The notes below the pieces were generated by a model. The model saw only the letters and a program-made list of their open reading frames with translations. It was not told where the DNA came from and ran no database searches. 64,000 nucleotides of DNA. Origin: Gymnorhina tibicen (Eukaryota; Chordata; Aves; Passeriformes; Artamidae). The stretch covers positions 1,033,768-1,097,767 of the forward strand of contig VXAZ01005702.1 of assembly GCA_013399875.1 (NCBI GenBank), given 5' to 3'. This document shows positions 35,871 to 49,330 of this stretch, piece after piece. A program made the position numbers and the translations under genes. Position 1 is the first letter of the stretch, and each line of letters begins with the position of its first letter.

Positions 35871-38800
35871 GTATTTGAAACACTCCTTATGTTTCTCTGT
35901 ATCCAGCTACAACAGACTGCATTTCAATTCAAGAAAATCTAAAATATCAGATGTAACAAAATGTTGTGTGGTTTTGGGTTTTGGGGTTTTTTTCTTTGTT
36001 GGGTTGGTTGGTTGGTTGTTTTTGTGGTTTTTTGTTGTTTTATTTTGTTTTGTTTTTTGTTGGTTTGGTTTTTTTTCTTCCCAGATGCTTATTCTCTGGG
36101 AAAATGAACACTCTAAAAAGTTTTCTCTGGAAAAGAAAAAATATCAGTGTGTGAAGGGTCTGGGGGTTTTGCCAACACTAATTCTCAGTTTGTATTTTCA
36201 CTACTGGTTTGACATTCTTGAGAGAAAATGAGAGTTTTGCCATGACTATTTTCCACATATTTCACATATAAACATGGCTTCCTAGGAGACAGTAAAAATG
36301 TGGCACAGCTAGGGACACAGAGTAGATTTCTTTCAGGAGGTGCTTGAAGAAGAAGAAATATTTGTATGGGTGTGATGTGCCAAAAAATATTGCTAGAAAA
36401 AGACATGGAATAAAATAATGTAGTGTCAGGAAAGAAATATCTTATATCTTGAGCGTGTCTGCTGGATTATCATGTGTCATTCGAGATAATGTTAATAACA
36501 ACATCATCATGTGCAGCCGCACCATTCCCTTGATTTCGCACACACCCCAACCAGCAAAGGTGCTTGTGTGCAGAAAAGTAAGAAAAAGAAAAGTGCAGTA
36601 CAGCCAGCCAGCTCAGCATGAAGTTTCAGACTCACTAATGTCTTGGGGATTATTCCCATACTCACAATGCAGCATGTGAAAATAACTGGTAGAAGCAAGG
36701 CAGACTTTTATGTAGATCACTCTCAATAGTTTTGAATGAAATTTTAAGTTAGCTTCATTCCACATAACTATAACAGTAGCACCTATACAGGAATGAGTAA
36801 GGAGGTGTTCTAAAATGAAAGTCAATCTTGTAGTCATCCACTAACAGGGATTGTTGCCAAGATATTCGCTTTTATATTTGTTCTGTTGTATTTGATTATA
36901 CTCAAATTCCCGTAAGTCCTTTAGTTGAATTACAAATTATGTCTTTATTTGGAAACAAATATGCCCACAAATGCATTGTGTACCTTCTTGTGTGCAGTGT
37001 GTGGCGTTATTGACTGCAGAGAGAGAGCAAACTACTTTGGGCATTTTTCCTGCCAATCAAATAATTCCATGCGATCATTTCAAAACGGTTACCATTGGAA
37101 AACAGTGAAACCCATTTTAGTTTGTCATAAAGGAATAAAAGTCAAAGAGTGTATGCATACATGTATAAGATATATTATGTATGCTACATAGAGTATTCAA
37201 ATATTTCCAGTCCATGGTCAGTACAATATATTTCTACAAACTCATAAATAATTCACAGCATGTGATATATTGCAATACTTCTTATAATCCTTAATACTTT
37301 GGAACCCAGGCAAGGGTTGCAAACAAATGCCTTTTTTTCTCATATTGTCTATTTTAAAATTTGCACTGGAAGATAAAGGTAATTCCTTTTAATTTTTTTT
37401 TTTTATTTCAAGTATGCTTTTATCTTTAAAGTTAATTATAGGCAATAGTCAGCTGATGTACATCACTGTTTCAGTGTGACTATGGGATACCTGCTGATTT
37501 TCATGCCATTAGATAGTTTTTTAAAAGAACTTTGAGATGGGAAAAATATGGTTGACCTCATAGATCTTCACATAATAGGAATATAGGTCATAATCAGTAA
37601 GTAGGTACCACGACTGAGAGGTTTTTATGGTGGGACTGCAAAAACTCTGCAAAAATATGTCACATTCATTCTCTGAGTATCACACATGCACATCACTGAC
37701 ATTGCTGAGATATTGTCATTAGAAAGCCAAGTAATTGATTTGTTCTGATTTGTACTGATTTGATCTTTGCTATTCATCTGCTGACTAGTTATGTTGTCTG
37801 GTTTTTTAATGACATTTCATAAAAATGCTAGATGGGAGTTCACTGTTTCATCAAGCATTCCTATCTGAACATATTCACAAAGAGAAATGTAATGAAACAG
37901 AAAGTAATTTCCATTAGAAAATAATCTTATTTGATCAACATTTTTGTCTAGCTCTACATACTAACTTAATAAACTTCTTCAAACTCCCCCCCCTTTCTCA
38001 TTACAAAACTGAAGGGAAAAATCTTTCCTTAAATTAGTAACTTTTTGTCTTTACTTCAAAAAGTTAGGATTCAAGACTAGGCATTACCATATACCACTGT
38101 AAAGTCTGTGTTTGAGAGCATGAATAGTGAATATCTGTGTTTTGAGACTAAGAAGCAGAGAGGATACATTTTGAAACAGGCAGATAAAGCATGAACAGCA
38201 CAAGCTTCCTTTTGGCAGCTGAGATTTCCTTCAAATCTTCAGCAGGAAACTATTTTTTCTAAATGGAGTTTAATTATTCCAGCCCATTCTGCCTTTAAAT
38301 CATGCTCCTGTGACTTCATATTACATCAAGCACAATATGCCAGCTTGCACTTCTCTCAGCCCTCAGAAACACTTTTGACTCATTATTCTTCCTCTTGCTA
38401 AATAAAAATAATCTGCAATTTAATCACTTGCTTGCAAGCAGTCACTAGCTAACTTGATATGCCTGGCAGATTTCCTATTTAGAGCTGTCAGGTAGAGGCA
38501 CAACAGGGATCTGCCATGTCCTACTGCTAGTTCATGTGCAGGGTCACTAGCCAGGACACGGCTAAGCGGCTGATGATGTATGTGTTCACTGAAATTATTT
38601 CAGAGACAATATCAGCTCTTTCTTGCTGGATCTCCATAAGAAAATTAAAGCAAATGATTACAGATCACAGAGGAAAATGCTCCATTCAGTCCTAGTCTGT
38701 CTAACAGCTGCTGGTATCAGTCATTATAAAATGCACCTATTTCCTAGTTTTACCACATACATATTTAAATTGCTTGTGCTGCAATGGAAATAAAGTAACT

Positions 38801-39115
38801 GCTCTAACTTCTGTAATTTTGATCCATTGTCTGATGATTTACTGACAGTTGTACGTAAATTCAGGAAATTAGATATGCATCTTTTTCCTCCTTTTTTTTT
38901 GTACAGTAACTGTAGTAGTATTCTAGAAGTGTTCAAGGAGTTCAACCAATTTCAACTTCAACTTGTAATAGACTGTGCATCTGCACCTTCCCCACAAAGG
39001 GAGTAAGAAAAAAGGTTTTACGAGTCCAACATTGTTATGATATTTCCTCACTGTCTTACTTGATGATCTTTAAATAAGTACTTCCACTGTTATAGACTAC
39101 TGGTGTTGCAGTTGT
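35871..39115. other. Non-coding AT-rich stretch with GT-rich tract
   Basis: A roughly 110-bp G/T-rich tract lies at 35966-36078, with GGTT repeats at about 36001-36018. The block at 38180-38580 looks non-repetitive and compositionally even and could be conserved non-coding DNA. No gene recognised. Confidence 0.5.
35966..36078. repeat. G/T-rich low-complexity tract
   Basis: Almost only T and G over about 110 bp, with GGTT tandem units and long T runs, ending in TTCTTCCCAG, which resembles a splice acceptor by composition only. Similar shorter tracts recur elsewhere in the window on both strands. Confidence 0.8.
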
Positions 39116-39150
39116 TATTACTATTATTATTATTATTATTATTATTATTT
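39116..39150. repeat. (ATT)n microsatellite
   Basis: About 11 ATT/TTA units, slightly interrupted near the start and end. It sits exactly where the adjoining truncated LTR loses similarity to its family, so the array probably grew inside the LTR's own AT-rich section. Confidence 0.85.
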
Positions 39151-39528
39151 TTATTTTAAAAGACAAACCGAAGCAAAAGGAAGAAAACCAAGTGATGCAA
39201 AAGCAATCACTCACAAGCAGCTGATGGATACCCAGCCAGTCACTGAGCACTGTTAACCCCTAATAAATGCCAGCTCTGGTTTTATTACTGGACTAATCCA
39301 TTGGTTAATTTGCATCAACTGTCCCAGTTGAGTTCCCTCTCAGCCTCTTATCTTCCCTAACCTACTCACTGCTGGGGGAAGAGTGGGAAATAGAGAAAGC
39401 CTTGATGCTGTGTAAGCACTGCTCAGCAATAGCTAACACATGGCATGTTATCAACAGTGTTTTGGTCCCAAACCTGACATTTACGGCTGCTGTGAAGAAA
39501 ATTGACTCTTCCAGTCAAAACCACTACA
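39116..39528 (-). mobile_element. Truncated LTR, same avian ERV family as 6608-7143
   Basis: Read on the minus strand the element starts at 39528 with TGTAGTGGTTTTGACTGG. It runs through the U3 phrases 'attttcttcacagcagcc', 'actgttgataaca' and 'ttgctgagcagtgcttacac', then 'ttttgcatcacttggtttt', and ends in the (ATT)n array. These phrases match a common avian LTR. The part with the polyadenylation signal and U5 is missing beyond the array, so no target duplication can be defined. Its orientation is opposite to the copy at 6608-7143, and it is more diverged. Confidence 0.78.
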
Positions 39529-42500
39529 GGACATAAGCATGTTTGGTATCATTTGGAAGTTTTTCCAGACATCCAAATCCCTTCTCATGCCGACATGGGA
39601 AATGAGAAAAAAACCAAACCAAAACCTAACTTAATCCTTTTATACCCAAACAATATTTTAGAGAATACAACACGGGATTTTATTAAGACAGCTAGATTAG
39701 CCTCCTCCTAAGTCTTTTTTCACATAAATAGCTCATCAGATTCTAGGGGGCTTGATGTAAGTTTTAGGTGAGCAAAGAATTGATTCAAGTCACTTTATTT
39801 TGGTGGCTGTAAGGTTTTTTTAATTCCTTGGATCTGTACACAGACTCCTACTTCTACCATTTCAGTTGAAGAAAGCTTTTGGCTACTTCTGCAATGTCAG
39901 TCATATAAGAAAAGAATTGCTGGCTTGGTATAAAAGCTAATAATTTCTTGGAAGGCTTCTCATGAATTAGGCCCATTTTCACTATGAAAAGTAAATTAAA
40001 TTCCTACCTAATTATTTTCTATTAATTTGCATAATATACATTAATTTCCAAAATCAAATCTCTAATTTTGTACTGATTTTATTTTCTACTTGTTTCCCTA
40101 AGGAATACAAACAAAAAGTCAGAAAAGCAGGAAATGGTTAGATGCACACATTAATGAGAGCCTTCTTTGACAAAAAAAACGTTATCCAGAAAAGAAAGAG
40201 GCAGACCTCCTACCAGTATATAAAAGATTGATTTAGATGTTGTATTTTTGATGAAACACAAATTATATTATATCTACTAATTAACATTTTATTACATGCA
40301 TTTGTTTCTTCCTAACTTGATAAGTGGAACTCTTTGTTTACAGTTATATAAATTTGTTTGGAGGGTAAACCACAGCTAATGTATAAACCTCTCTGTCATC
40401 TTTCAAGTCCTACTCCCCTGAAAGGGTCACATTTTCCTCCCTTTCTCTATCTCATACATGCAAGAACCCTATAAAACCATTAAATTACTACATTTGAAGG
40501 GAAATAGATAGGCTCCAATTTCCCTTAAAATGGGTTCATTTGTTAACTTCTAAACCTTCCCTTAGTAATTTTCAGGCATAATGTATAGTGCCAGTCTCTC
40601 AGCATTCCCAGAACTCAGTGCTTCTCTCACTTGAGGCAGTTGTTAATATGTTCATTCCGTAGCTGTTTAGAGAACTCTAGACTTTGTTTAAATTACTATT
40701 GCAGTTGTTGGTGTTGCCTACACATGCTGTACCTTATATTGCAAAGGAAATTTTACTATCTAGTCCTAACCCTACATGATGAGGGAACAATTAAAACACA
40801 CATTTTTATACCTACTTATTTTTGGGAACTCTGTGTGCAAACACATGCCTGAGTTGAATTTTAGCAAGGATAGATTTTAGTTAGAGAAATACAGAAACAG
40901 GGGTCCAAATCTTGAAAGGTATGCTAAACATAGCTGTCATTTAATACTGAAATCTTTATTGGAACTGGACAAGAAATGTAATAAAGATATTTCTTTCTGA
41001 AAAGAAAGATAGAAAAGATAAAGATTTTTTTTTACATTGAAAATTTATATTCAAACATTTTTCTTGCTTCTTTTGGCTTAATATTTGAGCACCAAGATCT
41101 AAATTAGTCTTACTGTTTTGAGCCTGTGATTTAGAGAAGTATTATAATGTTTTACAAATAGTACAACAGAGGTCAAGATTTGTCTTGCCTACATTGTGTT
41201 ATGTGAAAGCCCAGTGTTTAATTTAAATCAGGTCTGTGGGATGTCTCCAAAGCTAATGCAGATAGGCCTGTATCATAAAGACATCGAATACTCAAGTTGT
41301 CTTATATTTTAATTTAATTTCTGTTGAATTTGGAATATATGGTAGGTCATATATAACCATTGAGTTTGCTGTTGATATGAATGATTAATTTTAGCAGAAC
41401 CTAAATATACATTTAAGTGTGCTGTAACATAAAATCTGCCCAATGTATATAGAACTGCAAATCTGATCACCAGTGTCAAAGTAAATATTAAGTACATCTT
41501 TTGGTTGGCTAACATTTTATGCAGAATACAACACCTGAAGGGTATGCATTCAAATGTAGGGACCTTTACAGGTTCTCTGTTTGCCCAGCACTAAAGCGTT
41601 CTCCAGCAAGTAATTCCAGTCAACGCCTTGAGTAGTTAGAGGCCATGACACCTGGTGAAAACCCAAAATTATATTGGTACTGTTCTTAGAAAAAGGTCCT
41701 GTAGCACAACTGGCAGAAAGAAGACTATCAGATTAAAGAGAGAAAGATATAAACTCATAGTTATCATTTTGGGTATAAACCTTACAGCTGTTTCCTTATC
41801 AACTTTCCAAGTAATAAAACTACAAAAAGGAGCACAATTTTTGGAGCTTGTGAAAATGGAAGCTGCAGCACAGACTGATAAAAGAGTGAGATATCACTCT
41901 TCATTTATGCTTTTCTCAAGGATCTGTTTTAATTCAAGAGAGCTTGTTTTCCACTACCTGTTGCTTTTTATTGCAACTCCAAAGGATACCATAGTTTAAA
42001 AATTATCAGATCAAAAGCACAAAGCATCTGCCACTTCTGTGCTGGTGACCAGAACATTTATATAATAAATGGTGCATTTCAAGATTCTTCAAATTTCTAT
42101 TTTCATGGCCTTTCACAACAAACTCTTATTGATCTTTAACTTTTTTAATTTTTTTCTTTATAGCTTATCCTTTATTGCTCTTCTTCACTGCTGAGGTCAC
42201 TTCCCTCAGGAAAGGCATAACAACAGCTTTAGAGTTTTGGATGTCTTTATATCGTGGTATTTAACAGCCATCAGCATTAAAGCCTCTCATTGTTCTGTAC
42301 AGTTTTGCCAGCTGATCCAGTCTTGTAACACAAACACACACACACACAACACCGGGCAGTGCAGCTTGCATTTGAAAAAACTTTTTACACTGCTGCAGGC
42401 TGGAACGACCACTGATTTATTACAAATATTTATTGGTTGTCTCTGTCCCTGTAATTTCCATGTAACTTTCTGGGGAGGTTTATAATATGCATAAAAATTC

Positions 42501-43859
42501 ATGGTATAGAAAAAAAAAAATCTTGAACTGGAAATCCCTGGATAAAGTAATATGCACTATAATGGTGTACATTTTTCCATTAAAATTCCTGCTATCAATA
42601 ACCTTCTTCATCTCCTGCAATTTCCTTAAATATTCCAACGTCTGAAAACTTTTTCTTTCTGAGGCAGGGCTCCTAAGAACCATTAACCACTGCTAGGAAT
42701 ATAGACAAATAAAAAACAGCCATGGTTCTGTGCTTTATATTCTCTACAGGTTAATTTTAAGCTCTTCTGTGACCTAGAACAACAAGACTTTGCTCCTGTT
42801 TGGATCATTTGGCAATAGCATAACATAGACAGAAATAATTGTAGAGAAGACAAACAATGACAATAGGACTAGGTTTTGCTTCTGTTAAGCATTTTATCTG
42901 AACTTTAACACATGCTGTTCTATTTATTCAGATAACATTTTACTTATTTCCTTAATTACATTCTGGTGAAACAATACTGATTTCATTTAAATGTTTTTTC
43001 TAGTACAAAAGCAGGAAAAGAAAATGGGAAAAAAAACTTAAAAAGAATTGCTAAAATTGTATAATTGATGACTTTAAGGCTTATGTTTCCATATGCTATA
43101 ATTTCTTTTTCAAGTATACAATGTATCTGGAAATATATAAATTTCAAAATTAAATGGGCCGTATGAACCTCTGCATAAGACAGTACAAATTGTCTGAATT
43201 TCATAGATTCTAAAGACATTTGATCTTGATCCAGTCCCTTCAAATAATGAAAAATTCATTAATTATTTGTTCTTATGAAAATATGTCTTTTTTTTTTTTT
43301 CTAGTCTGACTAGGTTCAGCCTCCAGCAATTGTGCTTCATTATATTTTCTATTCCTGCATCCAAATTAAAGAGTCACCTGCTTTCAGAAATAAGTTCCCT
43401 GGGTTGGTACTTCAAGGCTAAGATAAAAAAACCTCTTAACATTCTTGTGGGTAAACTATGAAAGTAGAATTTGCCAAGCTTTTCACTAGAAAGCAATTTT
43501 TCTGTCTCTCATGTTGTATTTTTATATGTCTGACATTTTTTAATAAATTCCAGTTATCCAGACCCCTTTTTTATGATTGATGTCAAGCCTGAAATAATTT
43601 AATCAGTAAATTGCAGGGTTTGTCACAGACATTTCCACAGGAAGCAGCTCCTTCCCTTTCAGATTTGGACATTGTGTTCACCTGTTAACCTGAAGTGTAA
43701 CACTCTCAGCTAGTTTTGAAAGTCTTTTCATCAGTCCTGTGTGATTCCGTGTGCTGTTTTTCACCTCTACCAACTGGAGTGGGATTTTCTTCCTAGATAT
43801 TTGAGCTCACATTTTGGCAGTATTAAAAAATTATTATTATTCTACAAATTTTTACTTAA
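39529..43859. other. Non-coding AT-rich stretch
   Basis: No gene recognised. A CA microsatellite lies at 42329-42349. Long A/T runs occur near 42510 and 43285. The 114-codon plus-strand frame at 41655-41999 has no recognisable domain. Confidence 0.55.
42329..42349. repeat. (CA)n microsatellite
   Basis: A short CA array with one AA interruption, about 10 units. Confidence 0.85.
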
Positions 43860-44190
43860 AGTGTAGATAAAAATAACATGAGGCCAGGAATAGATTCCCA
43901 TGGAACTCTATTAACATGATCCTTGTTTCTCATTAAAATTACCACTGAGATCTAGCACTAAACTACTTTTAAAATTATTAATAAGGTTTCCACTGATACT
44001 ATATGATGCTAATTTAGTTCAGCCTGTTATGCAGGTTTAGGTAAAATGCTCCATAGAAGCCTACTATACAAACCAGTTACTTTTATATATCAACCTTGCA
44101 AAAACAATTAAGGCTGATATGAGTTTGATTTTTTCAAATGTTCCCAGAAACTATGCTGAATGGCATATGGTTATCCTCTAAGCTTCTGCC
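43860..44190 (-). mobile_element. Possible ancient CR1/L3 LINE remnant
   Basis: Weak minus-orientation resemblance to old CR1/L3 internal sequence: 'gccaggaatagattcccatggaac' recalls the 'agatcccTGTGGAAC..cCACTA' block, followed by 'gctccatagaagcct' and 'tatgctgaatggca' in the expected order. The match is patchy, so confidence is low. Confidence 0.35.
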
Positions 44191-44579
44191 AGTTGCATCT
44201 CCACTCAATCTGTCTGTGAAATGGCCTAAGAAATTTGTACGAGTGATTGGCTCTTGACCACTTGTCTTGTTAAATATTAGTAAATAAGGACCAACAAATG
44301 TTCTCCTATCAGACCTGAAGGCACTGAAATAAGTGGCAGGTGAGTTACTGATTGTGTTTTTCAGCCTCTTGGAGATAGTAAATATGTCACCAATTTTTGA
44401 AAGCATTCCAGGGCAGACCCCAGCATCTTCCACCTGCGTACCACAGAACAATGATGCTCACCTTCATTTCTTCTGGGAAAACTGGTAAGAGTTAGTGTAA
44501 ATAAAATAGAACTAGTGTCTTCTTTAGAGACAGAACTCACAGATCTATGGGAGTTCTTTGAAGGAAGAAATGAGCCTAT

Positions 44580-44945
44580 GCACAAAGGTTGATATGACAT
44601 CCTTTGATTTCCAAAGGCAATCAACACAATCCCTCAGCAAAGGCTCTTAAAGAAACTAAGCTGCCATGAGATAAGAGAGCCAGTCTCCAAATGGATAAAT
44701 AACTTATTAAAAGATAAGAAACAAAGCACTGAAATAAATTATTTTTTTTTTAAGTGAAGACGACAGGAGTATGCCCTGGAGGTTCTTTGCTCAATATCAA
44801 GGAAATAGCCAGATGACGAAGCTTGCTGGTACTAGCAGATACTACACAGTGCTAAAGGTGAGGCCAGTTGCACAGCCTCAATGGTAGAACTGCAGATGCA
44901 GCTTAATGTAGAAAAATGTAAGCCATGGATATGGAAAGATGCAAC
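44580..44945 (+). mobile_element. Ancient CR1/L3-like LINE reverse-transcriptase fragment
   Basis: The plus strand shows diverged but ordered RT-coding blocks of old CR1/L3 elements: 'caacacaatccctcagcaaa' (near the DTIP segment), 'gctcttaaagaaactaagc', 'aagataagaaacaaagcactg', 'gcttgctggtactagcag' (the position of the FADD catalytic block, now altered) and 'cagatgcagcttaatgtag' (the MQMKFNV-like segment). The reading frame is broken. It is one of the oldest recognisable insertions here. Confidence 0.7.
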
Positions 44946-47900
44946 TTTCAATATGCTTGGATGGGCTCTACACTGTCCATTAGCACTCAGGACTCATATT
45001 TTGGGTTTATGATAGGCTGTTCTTCTAAATGTAGGTTCATTTTTCATGAACACCAGGAAAAAAAAGTAAGTCTTCAGAATTAAGAAAAGAAAATAGTTCT
45101 TTTCTCTTGTCTGAATGGTGGCGTGTGAACAGGTTAAAATAGTAGATTTGGATCCAGTCTCTTTCTGTTTTAGTAGGTAGACATGAACTTGAGGTGAGAT
45201 AAACATGTTTCCGTATCACACTCCTTGCATGTAAAATTTTGCTTTTGATCTTTCAGTGGGATAATGAAGCCAGAGGAATAGCTATCAGAAGGACAGCATA
45301 CAGATATGCATAAATAAAATAAAATCAGCCCTAGCTGGTGCATACTAAGAAGAAACACCTTTAGCTAGAATAAATAATGACCAAACAAACAAGTAATGTG
45401 TAAAAAAACCCCCTCTCTTGTGATTTGGTATTTGTGGGAAGAGTTGAACAAGAAATGCAGTGGGGAAAAAAGCACAGAGACAAAATTAAGAAAAAAGCAA
45501 AATGAAACATTTAATTTTTTTGGTGTATCTGTGCCACTCCCCGGAACAGAGAAATTGGAAAGTACTTGCAAATAGCAAACTGCTTAATGCACCAGAGAAT
45601 ACAGTGTTAGGAAAGCAATATTCTGTATGTAGAAAACAGATAAAACATTAGAAGAGTAAAAATATATTTTATTATTCTAGAACACTTTCCACTGTATCCA
45701 TTAACATCAGATAATCTCTTTCTAACACCAAGGCTCCACAATAAATAATTTTTTTTTAAAACTCATATCTGTCATGAATACACTCCACTACTCTAATAAA
45801 TTTTTTCCTATATATTTTCCTAGTTATCATAAATATTGGAGATAAACTAACACAATCATTGTGTGTGTTTTTGTTTAGTTAATTAAGACCTATAAATATT
45901 TTTAAAATGAAAAGTACCTGTGTGAACATATGTGAAAACCACACATAACAAAAATATTAGGTTTTCACTTTATTGTATCTCATTGGTATCTAATAGATTC
46001 CTTTCTATCCTATGTAAGCTCTGAGAAAATCTTTGAATATCTGAATTTCATAAGCACATCTCAAAAAAAACCCCAAAACCAACCAACCAAATAAGTGGTT
46101 GATTTCTATCCTATAAAGGTCAACTTATTTTTTAGAACACATAAATATTAAATTAATAAAAAAAAGAGCAGAATGATAGACCATTATGCATTTTACTGCA
46201 TAAACAATTATGAGTAATTATGACCTGCTTTTGAGTAGGAACCATCCTGTGGATGTGCGATTTAGGGAACCCTTTTACACTGTTCTGAATATTCTGACAA
46301 TCATTTTAAAAACAAACCAGCAAACAAAAAATCTGCCTTGCCTGCATCTTTTTTTTTTCTTCAAAATGCTACCCACTCAAAAAAAGGTGAAACTGAAAAG
46401 TTGTGCTTTAAGTGTGCAAAACACAGCTCTTTGTTTTATGGAATGACAAGAGTCCATAAAGGCTCTTGCAAGGCATCTCTCTAGTCAAGCCAAGTAATAT
46501 TGCTAACATTCAATTTTCTTCCTTCAAGTAATGATTTAGTTTTAATGTCCCTAACCAGAAAACCTGTCTAGGTATACAGCTTCAGTGTGTTGTTTCTGCA
46601 TTAATTCCATATCTTGTGTGTTACCAGCTGTGGCCTTGATCCTTGTAGGTAAAACACCACTGAGGTTAATCACTGTTGTGCTCTCTGACAAGGCAAACCT
46701 GGGACTGCGCTCATGAGCTGGCCTGTCTTTTGGCTCTGTGTCTCCTCTGCAGGCTGCCAGCACAAAGCTTAACTCAGGCCATCTACAAATCCCACCTGCT
46801 CTGCCAGCAGATGATCTATCGTGGTGCTGGTGGGAAGGATATGGACCTGTCCCAGTTGCCCCTCTTTGCAAGGCCAGATAGGATGGCCCAGATCTGACAG
46901 CACAGACAAGGGCCCCTCTAATTAGCATCTGCTTGTACACGATCCAAGGTGCATTCTGCAGAAGAAGGCATTCACAAATAGGAGAGGAGATAAATTAAAT
47001 GAGCAGGCAGCAAATATAAATGCAAGCTGGTCTTTGAGGCTGTTCCTGTGTTCTCTGTAGTGACAGTCAATGTGACTTTGTGTAAATACATCCATGACTG
47101 GGTTTAAGACCACTTTGCTTACAGAATGTCTCAGACACATTTGGGACAGAAAGTTCTGGTTCACAGGGGCTAGTGACTCAACTAGTGACTCAAACCACAA
47201 ACAAGTTGGTTTCCTTGTGACATGTCAGCAGTCAGTAGTTGACAAAACTGTGGATGTTTTTCATTGCTGACAAGCCTCAGAAATGCTCTCAGTTACTCAG
47301 CTTCAGGCGCATTAAACAAAATTATGATCTTTTTCCTAAATTTAATTAAAATAAGGGGGTGGAAGGTAAAATGTACTCTGCAACCTGGAGCCAGGGATCA
47401 CAACCTAATATGTAATGGCTGCATTTAATGAGCATCCTGTGAGTAGTTTAGTTATGAATAAACATAAGGGTTTTGGCTATGGTTATAGATTTGTTTTCAC
47501 CTTTGCATACAGTGGAGGTCAGGAAATATTTGAGTGATAGGTTTCCTCTGCAAGACAAGTGCTGAGACTTGAGCTTTTAAAAGTGCAAAAAGTATTTTTA
47601 CCATTCTATTACTGGATTATCACTGTAAATACTCCTCACCCTCTAGACCAGCTTGCACTATTGTAGATCCCAGCAACAAATCTTTACTAATGCTAATCTG
47701 CCCGTAGGTATAGTTTTGACTCAGTGTACATAAAGCAGACCACACTTTTTCATAAGAAAAGTCAATTAATGTTTGTACAAGATGTAGGTAATCCATATAA
47801 GAAATCTGTATTTATATCTACAGGACATGGCTATGAACACTTTTTCACCAGAAACTGAGGGAAAAAAGGACAAGCAGCCAGGACCTTGCCTTATATTATA

Positions 47901-48528
47901 AGGGAAAACTGTACGTGACTGTTCTCTGTGCCAAAGGGAATCTCACAGTGGACATTATTGCACCAGGTTTTCAGGTACTTGTGGTTGCTTCAACAGACCA
48001 AGAATCAGCAGAATTGGTACTTTTTACCGTTTCTTAGTTGTTTTTCATGTTTTATTCAAAAAAAAAGACTTTTTTACAGTAAAAGCCTGGAAGTGAAAGA
48101 TGATTGTCCCTAAGTTTAAAATTACTGTGCTTACATTTTGGCTAAAAATATCTTGTTTGGGAAATTATTTTGTGGTACTTATAGGAATACTGCATAGCTA
48201 CTTAGTTTTATCCTTCTATTCCTCCTTTATTTGTATTTCTAATTGTGCTTTCCATTTTGCATTGAGATTAATTTTGTATGTATCTTCTCTTGGTGTCATG
48301 ATAAACTATGGGAGATAAATCTTGGACAAAAATTTCAATTTATATAGAAGAAGGAAAGAAATAATCCCAGAGAGATTAATGTTTTTTGGTTTTTTATACG
48401 TAAGGCATTAAATTTTTAAAAAATAGTACTTTCCTTTTTTTTTTTTCCCAAAGATGTCTCATTTTCAGATAGAATGGGTATTTGATTACAGTAATTTTGG
48501 ATGGGATTTGTTTGTAGTAGTAACGGGA

Positions 48529-48553
48529 CGCGCACACACACACCGCCCCCCCC
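48529..48553. repeat. CA repeat followed by poly-C run
   Basis: GCGCACACACACACACCG followed by a run of C residues to 48553. Simple repeat, unusual only for its CpGs. Confidence 0.75.
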
Positions 48554-49250
48554 ACAAAACTATAAATTTTATCATTCTATAAAAATTCTATAATTTTGTC
48601 CAAAAATTGTTTGCTATTGTGCCATGTAAGGGGAAATATTTATATGTATAAAATACCCAGACTTACATTAGCTATATAATTTCTCAATGCAACAGCTTAT
48701 GAGAAGTTTCACACCGTGACTGCAAGCCTAGAAAGAGGGGAAGAGGACTGGGTTTGGCAAACTGATGATATGAACAAATGATAGGTATTTTCTTAGTTTA
48801 TTCACTACTGACTTGTGGATTAAATGAAGACATGATAAGTAAAAAGGTCAGGCATCCAAAGAAAGATTAAAAGGCTGGAAATCTGAAGTACTTTATCTGT
48901 AGCTTGGGTTCAGCAGATGCAAATAGAGTGTCCATCAAAAGGTAGCTGGCTGTGGAGCAGTCTGGAGTGATCTGCAGTAATATACTGCAGTAAATCTTCT
49001 GCCTGACTCCATAACTTCCTTTAGTTCCTCAATCCAGGATCAGAATGAACTTCATGGAGACCAAACTACCTTGCTAAAGCTTCCGGAAAGCAAACCTTTT
49101 CCTTGCACTTCCTGTTGAGGCACAGAAAGTCCTCTTTTCTTCCACACATTCAACAAGAATTTCAAGTAAATTCCAAATATTTCAATATCAATTCAAAGAT
49201 GGGTCATGAAAAAGACCTTTTTATGTTAACTTTTTTGAGGGGTAGGGGGC

Positions 49251-49272
49251 TGTTTGTTTGTTTGTTTGTTTT
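49251..49272. repeat. (TTTG)n tract
   Basis: About five TTTG units ending in a T run, directly upstream of the CR1 insertion at 49331. Confidence 0.8.
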
Positions 49273-49330
49273 TCATAAAGATGAATACACATTCATAGGG
49301 TTGCCTACAATTATGGGAAGTGTTTAATAT

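Larger units (their letters stand above)
44946..49330. other. Non-coding AT-rich stretch
   Basis: No gene recognised. The region 46560-46930 is GC-richer with an open minus-strand frame of 129 codons but no domain. An A/C-rich tract lies at 46061-46092, a CA/poly-C run at 48529-48553 and a TTTG tract at 49251-49272. Confidence 0.55.

Noticed and set aside
36069..36078. Pyrimidine tract plus CCCAG resembling a splice acceptor
   Set aside because: It is the end of a low-complexity G/T tract. The following frame has no recognisable exon.
35572..36231. 219-codon plus-strand open frame
   Set aside because: It runs through a minus-orientation old CR1 fragment and a G/T-rich tract. The translation is low-complexity Phe/Val/Gly/Trp in the middle.
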